The notes under the pieces are model-generated. The model had not been told where the DNA came from. It saw only the letters and a program-made list of their open reading frames with translations, and did no database searches. Below are positions 22,991 through 34,803 of a stretch of 64,000 nucleotides of DNA, one piece after another (positions within the stretch are counted from its first letter, which is position 1; every line of letters begins with the position of its first letter). Both the position numbers and the translations under genes were made by a program. Source of the stretch: Liquidambar formosana. Its lineage: Eukaryota > Streptophyta > Magnoliopsida > Saxifragales > Altingiaceae. The stretch is taken from positions 23,650,375 through 23,714,374 of the forward strand of contig CM077827.1 of the NCBI GenBank assembly GCA_039720395.1, written 5' to 3'.

Positions 22991-24280
22991 ATGGAGGCTC
23001 TAGACAAATTTTTAGGAGGGTTTTTGAGAGTTATGAGTGCTGAAGCAAAATCTGAGTTCAAGTGCTTTGGCTTGGATCCATTGCTCTCCTTGAGGCATGT
23101 GAGGCTTGAAACGAACCTCTTGACTGCTGCTACATATTTTTGGGATCCTCAAGTTCATGTGTTCCGCTTCAACTATGAAGAACTGTGCCCAACCATGGAG
23201 GAATTCTGTGCATTGTATGGAGTTTCAACGGTAGGTCCTTTCATTCTCCCTACTCCTCGCCCAAGCTTTCTTACTTCTTTCTCCAATCTACTTGGGATTC
23301 ACTCACAATATGCCTCTACGTTTGTAAAGGACCATATGGTAGACTTGATGAAATTGGCAACCTCTTTTTTAGCTTGTGATAGTAAAGGTATTCTGAATTT
23401 TACCTTTCCTATTAAGCATGCTCTTGCCTTTTGCCTCATTGGTCGTTTTCTTATTTCCACTGGTACTCCACATGTTCCCGTTCAAATCTGTGACTTGATT
23501 CCTCTCCTTGCCAAGGGCCATAACTTGATTCCCATGGTGCTAGCTGAAACCCTGAATGGTTTGGATAAAACTCATGAGGACCCAAAGGTTCCTTTAGGAG
23601 GTAGCCCCATTCTACTGCAGATGTGGTTGCTTGAAAGACTGAATTTCTTGTCACCAGTTGCCATTACACCGTACAAGCCCCAGCATTACTGCCTTCGCCG
23701 CATTGAACTACCTGGGCAATTTTTATTGAGAGATTGGCTAGGTTACTTCCAAACCCTTTCTTGGAGGAGTGTCAAGTGGTTTGTATTCATATGGGGCTGC
23801 AGTGACCAGGTGCTTCTGCGGACTTCTGGATGCGCCATGGTGAGACTCATAGGACTGAGGTCTACTTCCTTCTATTGGCCTTCAAGGGTTCTGCGTCAGA
23901 TGGGCGCCATGCAAACCATACCCACTTCCTTGAAAGGTGACTATCCTGTGGTGCCCGCGGGTCTTTCTGTAGTGACTTGGGCGAAGGACCGATGGCCTAG
24001 CAAGTTGATACTAACCCAAGTTACGAATACTGATGGTCCATATATGATGAGCCCCGAGTATAACGAATGGTTGAAAAGCAATTTAGGTGAGAGAGAGACT
24101 ACTCGAAGAGAAAGGATTTTTGGACTTATCAAGAACAACGAACTTGGATCTTGCAGAGAAGATATTATGGAAGCAGTGACAACAGCTTATGAACATGACT
24201 TGAGGAAGAAAAGAAGACATGAAAGAGAGAAGAAGAAAGCTGAGGAGCGAGCTGCAAAGAGGCTCAAGAAAATAGAATAG
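22991..24280 (+). CDS. Antisense cargo gene A: plant-mobile-domain-like protein, intact in E2
   Basis: An uninterrupted 429-codon frame on the strand opposite to gag-pol. It starts at ATG 22991 (MEALDKFLGGFLRV), the first ATG after the TATA box. The N-terminal half (FWDPQVHVFRFNYEELCPTM, then EEFCALYGV) resembles the PMD/DUF7745-type domains found in plant retroelements and MAIL1/MAIN-like proteins. The central part is TWAKDRWPSKL-type text. The C-terminus is strongly basic (LRKKRRHEREKKKAEERAAK), a probable coiled-coil or nuclear-targeting tail. No catalytic residues are recognisable, and the role in the element is unknown. It remains open although the surrounding gag-pol is broken. The E1 homologue at 36731-38016 is damaged. 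The 3' end converges on the pol 3' end, 313 bases away. Confidence 0.8.
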   Translation: MEALDKFLGGFLRVMSAEAKSEFKCFGLDPLLSLRHVRLETNLLTAATYFWDPQVHVFRFNYEELCPTMEEFCALYGVSTVGPFILPTPRPSFLTSFSNLLGIHSQYASTFVKDHMVDLMKLATSFLACDSKGILNFTFPIKHALAFCLIGRFLISTGTPHVPVQICDLIPLLAKGHNLIPMVLAETLNGLDKTHEDPKVPLGGSPILLQMWLLERLNFLSPVAITPYKPQHYCLRRIELPGQFLLRDWLGYFQTLSWRSVKWFVFIWGCSDQVLLRTSGCAMVRLIGLRSTSFYWPSRVLRQMGAMQTIPTSLKGDYPVVPAGLSVVTWAKDRWPSKLILTQVTNTDGPYMMSPEYNEWLKSNLGERETTRRERIFGLIKNNELGSCREDIMEAVTTAYEHDLRKKRRHEREKKKAEERAAKRLKKIE

Positions 24281-24593
24281 GATATTTATGGCATTTTTAC
24301 AGTTCTTTTACTTAATACCAATGAATTGCTATGTCAATCAATTTTAGTTTTGAATAAATTGCCAATAATAAATCAAATTTGGGACGTTGTTGTTTGATTT
24401 AGACCGCACCCAAGGTAACTTTATGGGTTGCCTACGTATCTCCATGGTTTTTTTTTCTTCTTTTTTTTTTGTTTTTTTTTGTTTTTTTTTTTGTTTTTTT
24501 GTTTTGTTTTTGAATGGAGAATCAGGTCTTACGTAGTTCTTATGCCTTAACTTTTGCCTAGGCCGCCTTTACGGGTTTTCAACCTAGCAGGCT
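24281..24593. promoter_or_regulatory. Convergent spacer between gene A and pol in E2
   Basis: It contains TTGCCTACGTATCTCC (24429-24444), a T-rich tract (24450-24511) and TCTTACGTAGTTCTTATGCC (24527-24546). Read on the element sense strand, these are the GAACTACGTAAGACCTGATT and GATACGTAGGC blocks also found in the E1 spacer. They resemble a segment of the LTRs (11452-11511). This is a plausible shared 3'-end region for two converging transcripts. Confidence 0.55.
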
Positions 24594-27500
24594 TCAAACA
24601 TGATATTTCTTCAATTGATCCAAATTAGTTGGACGAGCGAACTCAATTCCATCTAAATCCATGAGGCGAACAGCCCCTGCTGGCAATATCTCTTTGATAA
24701 TGTATGGCCCACCGCAACTTGGCTTGAATTTTCCCCGCGGATCGAACACTGGAGCTCTGATTTCTTTCAGCACTACATCCCCTTTCTTTAGACCTCGATC
24801 TTTGACATGCTTGTTGAATGCTCTGGCAACTCTCCGTTGATACCCCTAAACATGATACAGCGCCCTTAAAGGCCTTTCATCCAGCAAAGCTAACTCATCA
24901 TAGCAGCTCTTAACCCAGTCCACTTCTGTTATCTGGCTCTCCACGGCAACTCTTAGTGAAGGAACTTCCAATTCAACTGGCAACACGGCCTCCATTCCAT
25001 AAACTAGAGAATAAGGGGTAGCCCCTGTTGACGACCTTATTGATGTTCTGTAACCCCATAGAGCCAATGGCAACTTCTCATGCCAGTCTGTGTGTGAGTC
25101 CACAGTCTTCTGTAGTATCTTCTTGATGTTCTTGTTAGCTGCTTCCACCGCTCCATTAGTCTGTGGACGGTATGGTGACGACAGATGGTGGGCTATGCCA
25201 TACTTTTGCAAGAGCTCATGGGTTTCTTTCTGAAAGTGCTGGCCATTGTCTGAGATAACTTCATGCGGTACCCCATATCGATAGATGATGCTGTGCTGTA
25301 TGAACTGTGCTACCTTCTTGGAATTCAAGGTCTTGAAGGACGCTGCTTCCACCCACTTAGTGAAGTAGTCGATGGCGACCAGGATGTATTCATGCCCATT
25401 TGATGCCTTTGGCTTGATCTGTCCGATGATATCTATCCCCTATACTGCGAATGGCCATGGTGACGACATGCTCGTTAAAGGCATAGAAGGCAAATGTTGT
25501 CCACTGGCGAACAGTTGGCATTTGTGGCACTTCTTGACATGTGTGTGGCAGTCCCTTTATGGATTTCTTTAATCAGATGCTCGGCTTCCTCCTCGGTGAC
25601 ACACAGCAGGTGGATCCCGTCGTATGATCTCCGATATAGCTTTCCTCCACAAAGTACATAGTGACTCGCCAACCGCCTTAGGGTTTTTCTATCGATACGA
25701 GATGCCCCTTCTGGGTATTCCCTTTCTTCAATGAACTTCTTTATGTCATGGAACCACGGACGGCCATCATTTACCTCTCCTCCTCGGATTGCACAACAGT
25801 ACACAGGCTTGTCTCGGCATTCTATCACCAACGGCTTCACATTTCCCCCTTCAGGTATCTCCACCATGGATGCTAGGGTCGCCAAGGCATCGGCGAACTG
25901 GTTCTTGTTCCTTGAAAGGTAGTTAAATTCTATCTCTGAGAACTCCTTGGTTAGAGCTTCCAAGTAGGCATGGTAGGGTAGCAACTTCTCATCTCGAGTT
26001 TTCCATTCCCCTTTTATCTGACAGATGATTAGCGCCGAGTCCCCGAACACTTCTAATTCTTTGATCCCCAATTCAAGTGCCGCTTCCAGTGCTAGGATAC
26101 AGGCCTCATACTCAGCAATGTTGTTGGTAGCTTCGAACCCCAACTTGACCGCCAACGATGTAAATGCCTCTTCGGGTGAGACCAACAGGACTCCTATCCC
26201 ATAACCTTTCTTATTGGCTGCCCCATCGAAGTATACTCTCCAAGTTTTTCTACCAATCTCTAGCACGTCCTCATCTGGGAATTGATCGTTGAACGGAGCG
26301 GATGATGACACCGGACAGCTGGCTAGGTAGTCTGCGATGACGCTTCTCTTGATAGCCTTCTGATTCACGTACTTGATGTCGAATTCATTGAGGAGAATTG
26401 ACCATCGAGCAGTTCTGAATGACAATACTGGCCTTTCTACCAAGTACTTCAACGGGTCCATGCGACTTATCAAGAACACTTCGAAGGACATCATGTAGTG
26501 CCGGAGTTTCTGCGTCGCCCATACTAGTGCCACACAAGCCTTTTCAATTGCATTATACTTCATTTCATAGTCTGTCATTTTCTTGCTTAAGTAATAAATG
26601 GCATTTTCCTTTGTAGACCCTTCAAGATATTGAGCTAACATAGCTCCCGTCGCGGTTTCGGTGACCGTTAAGTATAACAAAAGTGGCGCACCTTGCCGTG
26701 GGGGAACTAAGATTGGAGGATTGCTCAAGTATCTCTTAATGGTCTCAAAGGCCTCTTGGCATTCTTCGTTCCATACTTTTGGCACACCTTTCTTAAGCAA
26801 TTTGAAGATTGGTTCGCAAACCATGGTCAAGTTGGCAATGAATCGGCTTATGTATTGAACTCTTCCCAGAAAACCCCGGATCTGCTTCTCAGTGCTAGGC
26901 GGCTCCATCTCCACAATAGCTTTTATCTTCCCTGGGTTCACTTCGATACCTCTCTGAGTGATCATAAACCCCAATAACTTGCCTGCAGTGACACCAAAAG
27001 CGCACTTCTGTGGGTTGAGACGGAGATTGTACTTTTTTGCTCGCTCTAGGAATTTCTCTAGTGACTTGAAATGCCCTTCTCTATCCACGGACTTTACGAT
27101 CATATCATTGACATAAACCTCGACTTCCTTATGGATCATATCATGCAATAAGGTCGTAGCTGCTCTTTGGTAAGTAGCCCCAGCGTTTCTTAAGCCAAAA
27201 GGCATTACCTTGTAACAGTACGTTCCCCATTGCGTGATAAAGGCTGTTTTCTCCATGTCTTGAGGCGCCATCTTTATCTGGTTATACCCGAAGAATCCGT
27301 CCATGAAGGAGAGGAGTGCATGTCCCACTGTACTATCCACCAACACGTCGATATGGGGTAAAGGAAAGTCATCCTTAGGGCTCGCGCCGTTGAGATCTCG
27401 GAAATCGACACACATCTTTACTTTCCCATCTTTTTTAGGCACAGGCACTATATTCAACAGCCACTCGGGGTACTCCACAACTTGGAGGAAACCCGCGTCT

Positions 27501-27871
27501 AGTTGTTTAGTTACCTCTTCTTTTACTTTTAGAGCCCATTCTGGTTTTAATCTTCTGAGTTTCTGCTTTACCGGCTTCTTTAGGGAATTAGTGGGGATAT
27601 AGTGTTGCACAATATCGGGGTCGATGCCAGGCATGTCTTCATAAGACCATGCAAAAGCCATAATGTTGGCTTTCAAGAGGGAGATCATCTTTTCTTTTTC
27701 AACTGGGGAGAGGGTTTTCCCAATTTTAACTATTCTTGGCAATTCATTCGTCCCTAAGTTGATTGATTCCAATTCATCCATATTAGGTTCGGTGACGCCC
27801 CTTTTCCTTTGCTCAACGAGCTCCGGGGGGACATCGTTCCTAGGATCTATATCCATGCCATAAATATCCAT
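24594..27871 (-). pseudogene. pol: E2 pol (RT, RNase H, archaeal RNase H, integrase), broken
   Basis: ATG 27871 (MDIYGMDIDPRND) opens a frame through reverse transcriptase, RNase H and the second RNase H (VYFDGAANKKGYGIGVLL ... ALELGIKELEVFGDSALI). The RT active site reads YVNDMIVKS where E1 has YVDD. One catalytic aspartate is replaced by asparagine, so the RT should be dead. Near 25560 about 80 bases present in E1 (35328-35409) are missing, which shifts the frame and removes part of the integrase HHCC zinc finger. Further stops are TAG at 25442-25440 (Trp in E1) and TAG at 24848-24846 (Gln in E1). The integrase core text remains recognisable (KTLNSKKVAQFIQHSIIYRY, SDNGQHFQKE, AVEAANKN). The frame would end at TGA 24596-24594. 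Confidence 0.92.
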
Positions 27872-28057
27872 AGAGGAGAGAAAAGAGACACTGCATATAT
27901 AGAGAAAGAAAGCACACTTTATTGACTAGGAATAATGGGAATGACACACAAAAGAAAAAAGGAAAACAAACAAATCTGTATCAATACTATGACTCCACAA
28001 AGTGAGTAAAGTAGATACATCTTATTGAATTAGGGAAATATTACTAAACTAAGACAC
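27872..28057 (-). other. E2 gag-pro/pol spacer
   Basis: Equivalent to 16038-16221 in E1. On the minus strand it ends in a pyrimidine-rich run and TATATGCAG shortly before the pol ATG, again acceptor-like. It also shares GTCAATAAAGTGTG with E1. Confidence 0.4.
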
Positions 28058-31000
28058 CTACAAGCTGCTATCAGGTAGGCCAAGGTCTTCTTCTTCATGG
28101 ATCTCCGCAATGACACCACATTCAAGGTACCAATTCAGGAATGGCACGGTAGCATGGCTAATGGATGAACCCTGGAGTTCTTCAATGGTCGAGTCTTCCA
28201 CGGTGAGGATCATGTCTTGGAACATTTCAGTCATAGCCCCCGCATCAAGGTTCTCTGCCCAGTCTTCCTCTTTCAAGCTTCCATATAGATCTTGGATAGA
28301 GTGGTACCAACTTGTCAAACTTTGAGGATTCGGCCCTTCTGTGAAGTATCTATCACCAAAACTTTTATCTGCCACGGCTGGGTCGGAACTTGGATAAAAA
28401 GTATATGGGATGTACTGCTTTATAGAAGAGTAATGGCGTGATGATTCATTCAGCTCTTTCTCAATGCATTAGACATAATCAAACCCAGATAGCGGTATCG
28501 CTGCTGATTCAGGTTGTATCTCACATATAGGCACACCTGCGAGTTTCAATTCATAGTCCCCTTGAAGTGTTACTATGGCTCCTTCATAAGGAAACTTCAC
28601 CTTTTGATGGAGTGAAGATGGCACAGCCCCAGCAGGATGGATCCAAGGTCGGCCCAACAACAAGTTGAAACATGACGGCAAATCCAATACTTGGAATTCT
28701 ACCCTAAATTCAGTGGGTCCCATGATAAAAGGCAAAGTAACTACCCCTATTACTTCTCGGCGGGTGTTGTCATAAGCTCTTACGGTCTGCCCAGATGGCG
28801 TGAAATCAGTGGGTCCCAAACCCAAAACAGTGGCAGTTCGGAAAGGACATACATTCAGTGCGGACCCATTGTCGATAAGAACGGTGGGAACCCTCTTCCC
28901 CATAGTGTCAATGGTCACATAGAGAGCTTGAGAATGGCTCGGCCCGCTTTTAGGTAGGTCTACATCGGTGAACACGATGGTTGAGTTCTTGGGAGTTGGA
29001 TTCACCAAATGTACCAATCCCTTGGGGGATGTGTCAACAGGCACTTGTATCTGATTCAACAGTTTCAACACGGTCTGTCTGTGCTTGTGCGAGGCCATGA
29101 GTAAGCCCCAGATAGTGATGTTGGCATTGGTCTTCTTCAGCTGCCTAAGCACTTCATCCTCTTCTTCTTGCAAGCTAGGACGCCTCTGCCCTTCCAAATC
29201 TTCCAACGGATTCTCAGATTCTAGGTGGGGAGGCTTGAAATGGCGACCCCCTCTGGTTATATGATCCAGCTCATCATCACTAGCCCATATATCATGGACT
29301 TCCTCGGAGTCATTCATTAAGTCATCCCATTCTATCATGTCAATGCTTTCCATCTCTGTCGGCAAGTCATCCCATCCTGAAGGGACTATCGGCTCATCTG
29401 ATATCAGACTTGGGCTTGAGTACAGCACATAGTAATCATATTTCCCCGATGCTTCACCTAATAGGCCAACCTGAGGATCCCCTGCTTCATATCTTTCTTT
29501 CAGCTCTTGTTGGATAGATTTCTTTGGCAACAACAAAACCTTTTGGTCAATGAGGTCTTGGATGATCTTCTTTAGTATAGAACAAGCCTCGGTGTCATGG
29601 CCGGGTGCACGATGGTATTGGCAATATTGGTGAGGGGTTGATGGTCTTGGCTTTGGTGGAAGTGGCATGATAAGGCTGTTATTGCGGCAAATGGTGAAGA
29701 GACGGGTTAAGGTCATGGGGAGCGGAGTGTATTGTCTTATGGGATGGCGAGGGCGAGAGGATTCAACCCCAATGGCATTTATGGTGTTAGGTGGGGGTGT
29801 GTTGTTGTGTGATGGGAGAGGATTACGGGTGACATTTGGACGGGTTGGTGGTGAAATGACTTGCTTGTCAATGAGGTCTTGGACTTGGTGGCGAAGGCGA
29901 ATACAGCGATTGGTGGCATGGCCTTTGGATTGGTGGTACTTGCAGTACTCATTCTCATTATAGCTCTTGGGTAAGGGATTTGGTGGAGGTCTTGGGTCGA
30001 GTGGCTTCAATAGGTCACGACTTATGAGCTTTTCAAGGACTCTTTCGAGTGGCATGAATAGGTCAGTGAATTGGCGAGGTGGGTTGACATCATTGAGAGA
30101 AAAGGGTTGGATTGGTTGAGTTATGGTGTTGACCTCGGCATTGTTCTTCCCAGTAAAGTTTGTCTTGTGACTCCTCACTTCCTTAGTCTTGATTGTCCCA
30201 TCATTGATAGCATCTTCAACCTGCGTGCCAGCCCCAATGAGAGCTTTGAAATTTGGGAAATAGTGGGCAAATAGGTGCTTGTGATACACGGGCAGCAGGT
30301 TCTTAACCACTAACTGAATTTGGTCCTCCTCATTCGGCCTATCCGTCATTCTCGACGCCTTTTGTCTCCACTTTGTAATGTAAGCGGAGAAAGTTTCATG
30401 AGCCCCTTGCTTGGTAGTTTCTAGGTCCCTTCGAGTAACGTCCACCTCTGTGTTATACTTGTAGTGCTCTGAAAACTCATTGCATATGTCTTCCCAAGTC
30501 CGGGTTCTATTCTCATCCAAGGATAAGAACCATTTCAAAGCAGAAGTGGCCAAGGTTTCATGGAACATTTGAGCTAAAAGCTCGTCAGTAGCCCCTCAAG
30601 GGTGCATAGCTCGCACGTACATCTTCAAATGAGTCTTAGGGCAACCCGTCCCATCGAACTTTTCTAACTCCGGCATCTTGAATTGTAGTGGAATACGAGC
30701 CGTTGGAAACAGGGATAGAGTCCGCACATCGACCATGTCATCAGCCCTGCGAATCCCTTTTATGGTTCTCTCCAAAGCTTCTACCTTGCTAGCTAACACG
30801 GAATCACTACTAGTACCTTTCCCCTTGGCTTCCCCTTCTAGGTCGGTGACCTCAGGTTTCGAGCTACTTTCCCCCCTTGTCTTGGTGTTCTCATTGGATT
30901 GAGGTCCCTCTTCGGTGCCAGCCCCATGAGGTATACCCGAGGAATGGGCCTTAGAGCCATTTTGTTCAAGATCCGCCATCTTCTGTTGGTTCTCTTGAGC

Positions 31001-31111
31001 CATTTTCAATGCGGTATCGGATGTCTCGGCGGTATGATCAAGCTTGGCCATGATGGCTTTCAGGCAAGCCTCAAGGTCGAAGTGCCCCTCACTAGTTCTT
31101 TCGTCGGCCAT
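28058..31111 (-). pseudogene. gag: E2 gag-pro, two nonsense codons, G-patch region missing
   Basis: The start is taken at ATG 31111 (MADERTSEGHFDLEA). The stop TGA at 30598-30596 replaces the Arg codon of MHPRGA. The frame then continues through the capsid domain (FHETLATSALKWFLSLDENR), two CHHC knuckles (CKYHQSKGHATNRC, CQYHRAPGHDTEAC) and the protease (PTVLIDNGSALNVCPFRTA) to TAA 28471-28469, which replaces Gln in E1. After CIEKE the alignment with E1 jumps to the C-terminal tail (EDWAENLDAGAM ... LGLPDSSL, stop 28060-28058). The G-patch segment present in E1 is therefore absent or unrecognisable. Compared with E1 this copy cannot make full Gag-Pro. Confidence 0.88.
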
Positions 31112-31966
31112 GTCTGTCTGATGGGTAGACTCAACACTCACTAGACGCCCTTGTGGATTGCAGATCCAAGCCAGCACGTCTATGGATAGAAAAGTTTTAA
31201 CCTTTAGCCTAAGGACTTGTCCTAAACCTCCATATTTTCCTTAATGAACTCAGTCTCTACACCATGTTCAATTAATTCATTCCTTTTATCCAATTACCTT
31301 TACAGGGGTCATGGATTAAGGGTATGTTTTAAAGAATAGGGCATAGAGTCCTTCAATTAGGTTTAATTAATCCCCTAGGACTAGCACATCACAAACATAG
31401 CTTTACATCCTATTTCCTTAATTTATTCCTCCTAACCCATGGCCTTAACGAAGGCTAGGGTTTAAAGGTCTATATTAAGGGCATAAGATATAAAGCCTCA
31501 CACCACAAACACGGCATAGCATCATTACAAACAATTATGGGTGCATAAAGGTGAGACCGTAGTGTCCTACAAGTCTGTCTATATGGACTAATGATAAGGG
31601 TAGGCTAGGGTCCTTCACTTGCTTGAGCAATCCTTATACCTAACCACATGTGGCATCAGGAACGCCGCGTGGGTCCAGCAGTACGTGATTAACTCATTTA
31701 ATATACCCAAGGGCAAGCCCAAGGGTACTAGGCAAGAGAGGTTGATAGCTTTCGCCCCAACACATGGAATCAAGAAAACCAAGGTTGAGACTAGGCCGAT
31801 CGTTGGCAAGGATACATCGAGGGACATCGATCCTAACATGCAAGAGTTTGCGCACACAATGCAATAAATGAAAGCACACAATCAAGCGGATGCAATGTGA
31901 TTGATTTTAATTAAACATAAGAAATTAACCTAGCCCAATTAAACTTTATAGAGTCTAGCCCACAAA
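31112..31966 (-). other. E2 untranslated leader
   Basis: Non-coding. About 220 bases (31610-31830) align with the E1 leader, but with indels that shift any frame. A 82-codon frame on the + strand in this region is therefore not supported. Confidence 0.6.
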
Positions 31967-31984
31967 TACCCAGTGGAGTCGCCA
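31967..31984 (-). other. E2 primer binding site
   Basis: The minus strand reads TGGCGACTCCACTGGGTA, three bases (GTT) inside the 5' LTR. The first nine bases match the E1 site and the rest differs, so the two families may use different tRNA isoacceptors. Confidence 0.7.
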
Positions 31985-31987
31985 AAC

Positions 31988-34798
31988 TGTGAACCCCGGA
32001 AATTGGGCCCACAAGGGATTAAAAGAAAATGGGTTTGAAAAAGAAAAAGGAAAGGAGTCGCCACCTTATTTTTTAAAGGAAACAAGGAAAACCCTAAAAA
32101 TCAGGTTGTTTTAGGAAAACAATTTGAATGACTCCATAAAAAAGGAAAGGCAAAAACCAATCTTTTGAAAACCAAAGAAATCGGGGATTCGGAGGCTAAG
32201 TTATGACATGGGAAGGTTCTAGGCAAAGCCTATAGGCACCCATGTCACCCTTTCGGTCTCTCAGTTCATTTGGGCTAAATTAAGATCTTTCCCATACAAA
32301 AATCAGCAAGTATATCATCACAAGAATTGCATGCATATCATATATTTCATTCATCCATCCATGCATAATAAACAAAAAAAACAGAAAAAAGAAAAAGAAG
32401 AAAAGAAAACAAAAATAAACCTAGGATGCTTGGATCCTAGAACGGACTTGAGCCTCACGAAGAGCGCCTACGTACCATGCAACGAAATACATGGATCAAA
32501 GTCCACGTAGTTCGATTAGAACTAAGGTTAAATCCTAATACAAACCTATGGTTAAAACCCTAGGTTTCCTTATTTAATCAAAAGACTTGAATTTGATAGA
32601 AAGTTTGATTTTAGAAAGAACTCCAAAAAATAGAAATTTTAATAAAAACCAGAATTTTATTTATGAAGGAAACCTCTAATTAAACCATAGGATCATATTA
32701 AAAATTAACCCTAAATAGGGAGAAGAGAAGGGATAAGGAAGAAAGGTGAATTGGGGCACCTTCACACCCACTTACCTGAGCGCAATTACTCCAAACATTA
32801 GCTATTTCAGACATAAGTAGCCCTATTTGCCATAGGACAAATACCACACCTATTTGCACCCTTACAAGTGCTCAAAACCATGCGAAAACACTAACATGCA
32901 AATCTGGACAGAATAGTATTATGACTAAAATCATCCACTAAGCATGCCAATAGCAAAAACAGCGAACAATAATAAGTCCTAACATATTCCTAGAACCATA
33001 TCATGCATAAAAACCCTAAAACATACTAACATGCATGCAAAACTATCATGTTTACTCCATATGAAAAACATATACAGCAAACACGAAGAAAAACCAATAA
33101 AAAAGTCTACTTTATCATGCTATATGAAAACAAACACGAAACAATGACTCTAAAACCCTAAACTCACAAATATGCTTAAAAACATACAAAACATACTTTA
33201 ATCATGCTAAAACCAAACTAAACAGAAATTATATCATGCATATTAACTAACTAAAGCAATATAACATGATGAAAATCCTAACTCTAACATGCAATGACAC
33301 TAATCCTAGCACAAGGACAAACAGGAGCACAAGAATCATAACTATGCATTAAAAACCTAAAGGACAGCCTTAAAGCATGCTAAACAGTAGATAAAAAATA
33401 GATATTCCATGTATATTAACTAGCTAGAGTGTTAATACATGATAAAAAAGTCACCTTTAACATGCAATAGGCCTATCCTATATGAAAACCTAGTTTAAGC
33501 TTGAATAGAGAAGGAGAATACCTTATTCTCTCTCAAACACTCAAGTATTAATGCATAAAGTGGCTCCCCTTGTGTTTGTAATTGTTCGTGGCTCCTCAGG
33601 TCTTTAGAGTGAATCAAACCAACACGAATCCTCCTCTTTTTCAAAGTGGTATCACAGCAAAGAGATCAAAACTCACTCAACTTTGAAAAGAAATAGAAAA
33701 CAAAAAGAGAACAAGAGAAAAGAAAAAGTGATTCTCGTCACTTTGCAGCAGCAGCAACTTCAATCGCGTTTTTGGGTATGAAAACGTTGGATTTGGACAA
33801 AGCTTGTGAAATACAAAGTTGTAGAGAATTGAATTATCTTTCTAACAAGACCAATTTCATCAAATTCTGACTTCGGATGAAAAAGTTATGATTAAAATAC
33901 GACTGCTGGTTTTCAGAAAATCTGCTGCTGAATTATGACGAATTTCACTCCCTCCAAACCCTCTTCTCCTTTCCCTTGTTTAAAGACATTAAGAGAGTAT
34001 TTATAGCTGAAATCTGGAGTTTCCCTTTCCTTCCTGGACTAGGTTTCCTTGGAGAATAATCAAAAGGTATTTTATAATGATAAAAGACTTCTAATCTGAA
34101 TAGGAAAAGGAAATTGTCTTTTATAAAAATTGGGAGACTGACCGCTAACACGCATGCACATGTATCGTATGTGCGTACACACACTCATCACATACGTACA
34201 CGTGTTAGTGTCATGATAAAAATGGCTAATTTAATAAAATAATTTTCTTTTCATTTTAACCAAAAATCTCATGCTGTGATTCGCACTAATTCTTCAAGGA
34301 TAATCCGTAAATAACCACACTAAACTCATCATCAGGCCATATCAAAATTGAACTTCATGAAACACTTTTGAGGGTAAAATGATGACTAATGAAAGTCAAT
34401 TTGAAAAGATTTGGTTGGTAATTGTGAGTCAATTAGAGCTAACCCAAGGAAGGGTCAATTAACCAACTTGAACCACATCGAGCCATTTTAATCCCGAGCC
34501 ATTGACTTACCAAATTGACACTAAAAATACCTCTTATGCATCCATATGAACTCCAATTGACAATTTGGAGATCATTCCAAGGTCAAATGAAAAGTTTGGG
34601 ACTTAAAAGACGATTATGCCCCTCAAGTCACAAAAGCTCTTATTATCCCTCAAGATCAACTCCAATTTGAACCAAAATTCATATCCATTGTCCTTGTGAC
34701 TCTAGAAAACTAATGCAAGTGACTAGACTCAAAAACAAAACAAAAACATGCATGAAATGATGAGCCCTAGTAAGGTGGTGCAAAAATGGGGTGTGACA
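31988..34798 (-). repeat. E2 5' LTR (2,811 bp)
   Basis: Nearly identical to 18011-20822. I count about a dozen substitutions and one single-base indel by eye. The TATA box is at 33998-34005 on the minus strand. Confidence 0.95.
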
Positions 34799-34803
34799 GG
34801 AAG

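Larger units (their letters stand above)
18011..34798 (-). mobile_element. E2: 16.8-kb Tat-lineage retrotransposon nested in E1 pol
   Basis: LTRs at 31988-34798 (5') and 18011-20822 (3') are in direct repeat and read on the minus strand. The target duplication GGAAG is at 18006-18010 and 34799-34803. In element order: 5' LTR, primer site, leader, gag-pro, pol, antisense gene A (+ strand, intact), hairpin array, polypurine tract, 3' LTR. By eye the LTRs differ at only about 12 positions in 2.8 kb, making it younger than E1. Yet gag-pro and pol carry at least four nonsense codons and a frameshifting deletion, so it probably moved using proteins from another copy. Confidence 0.95.

Noticed and set aside
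31619..31867. 82-codon + strand frame in the E2 leader
   Set aside because: The aligned E1 leader has frame-breaking indels here, so the conservation is not protein-coding.
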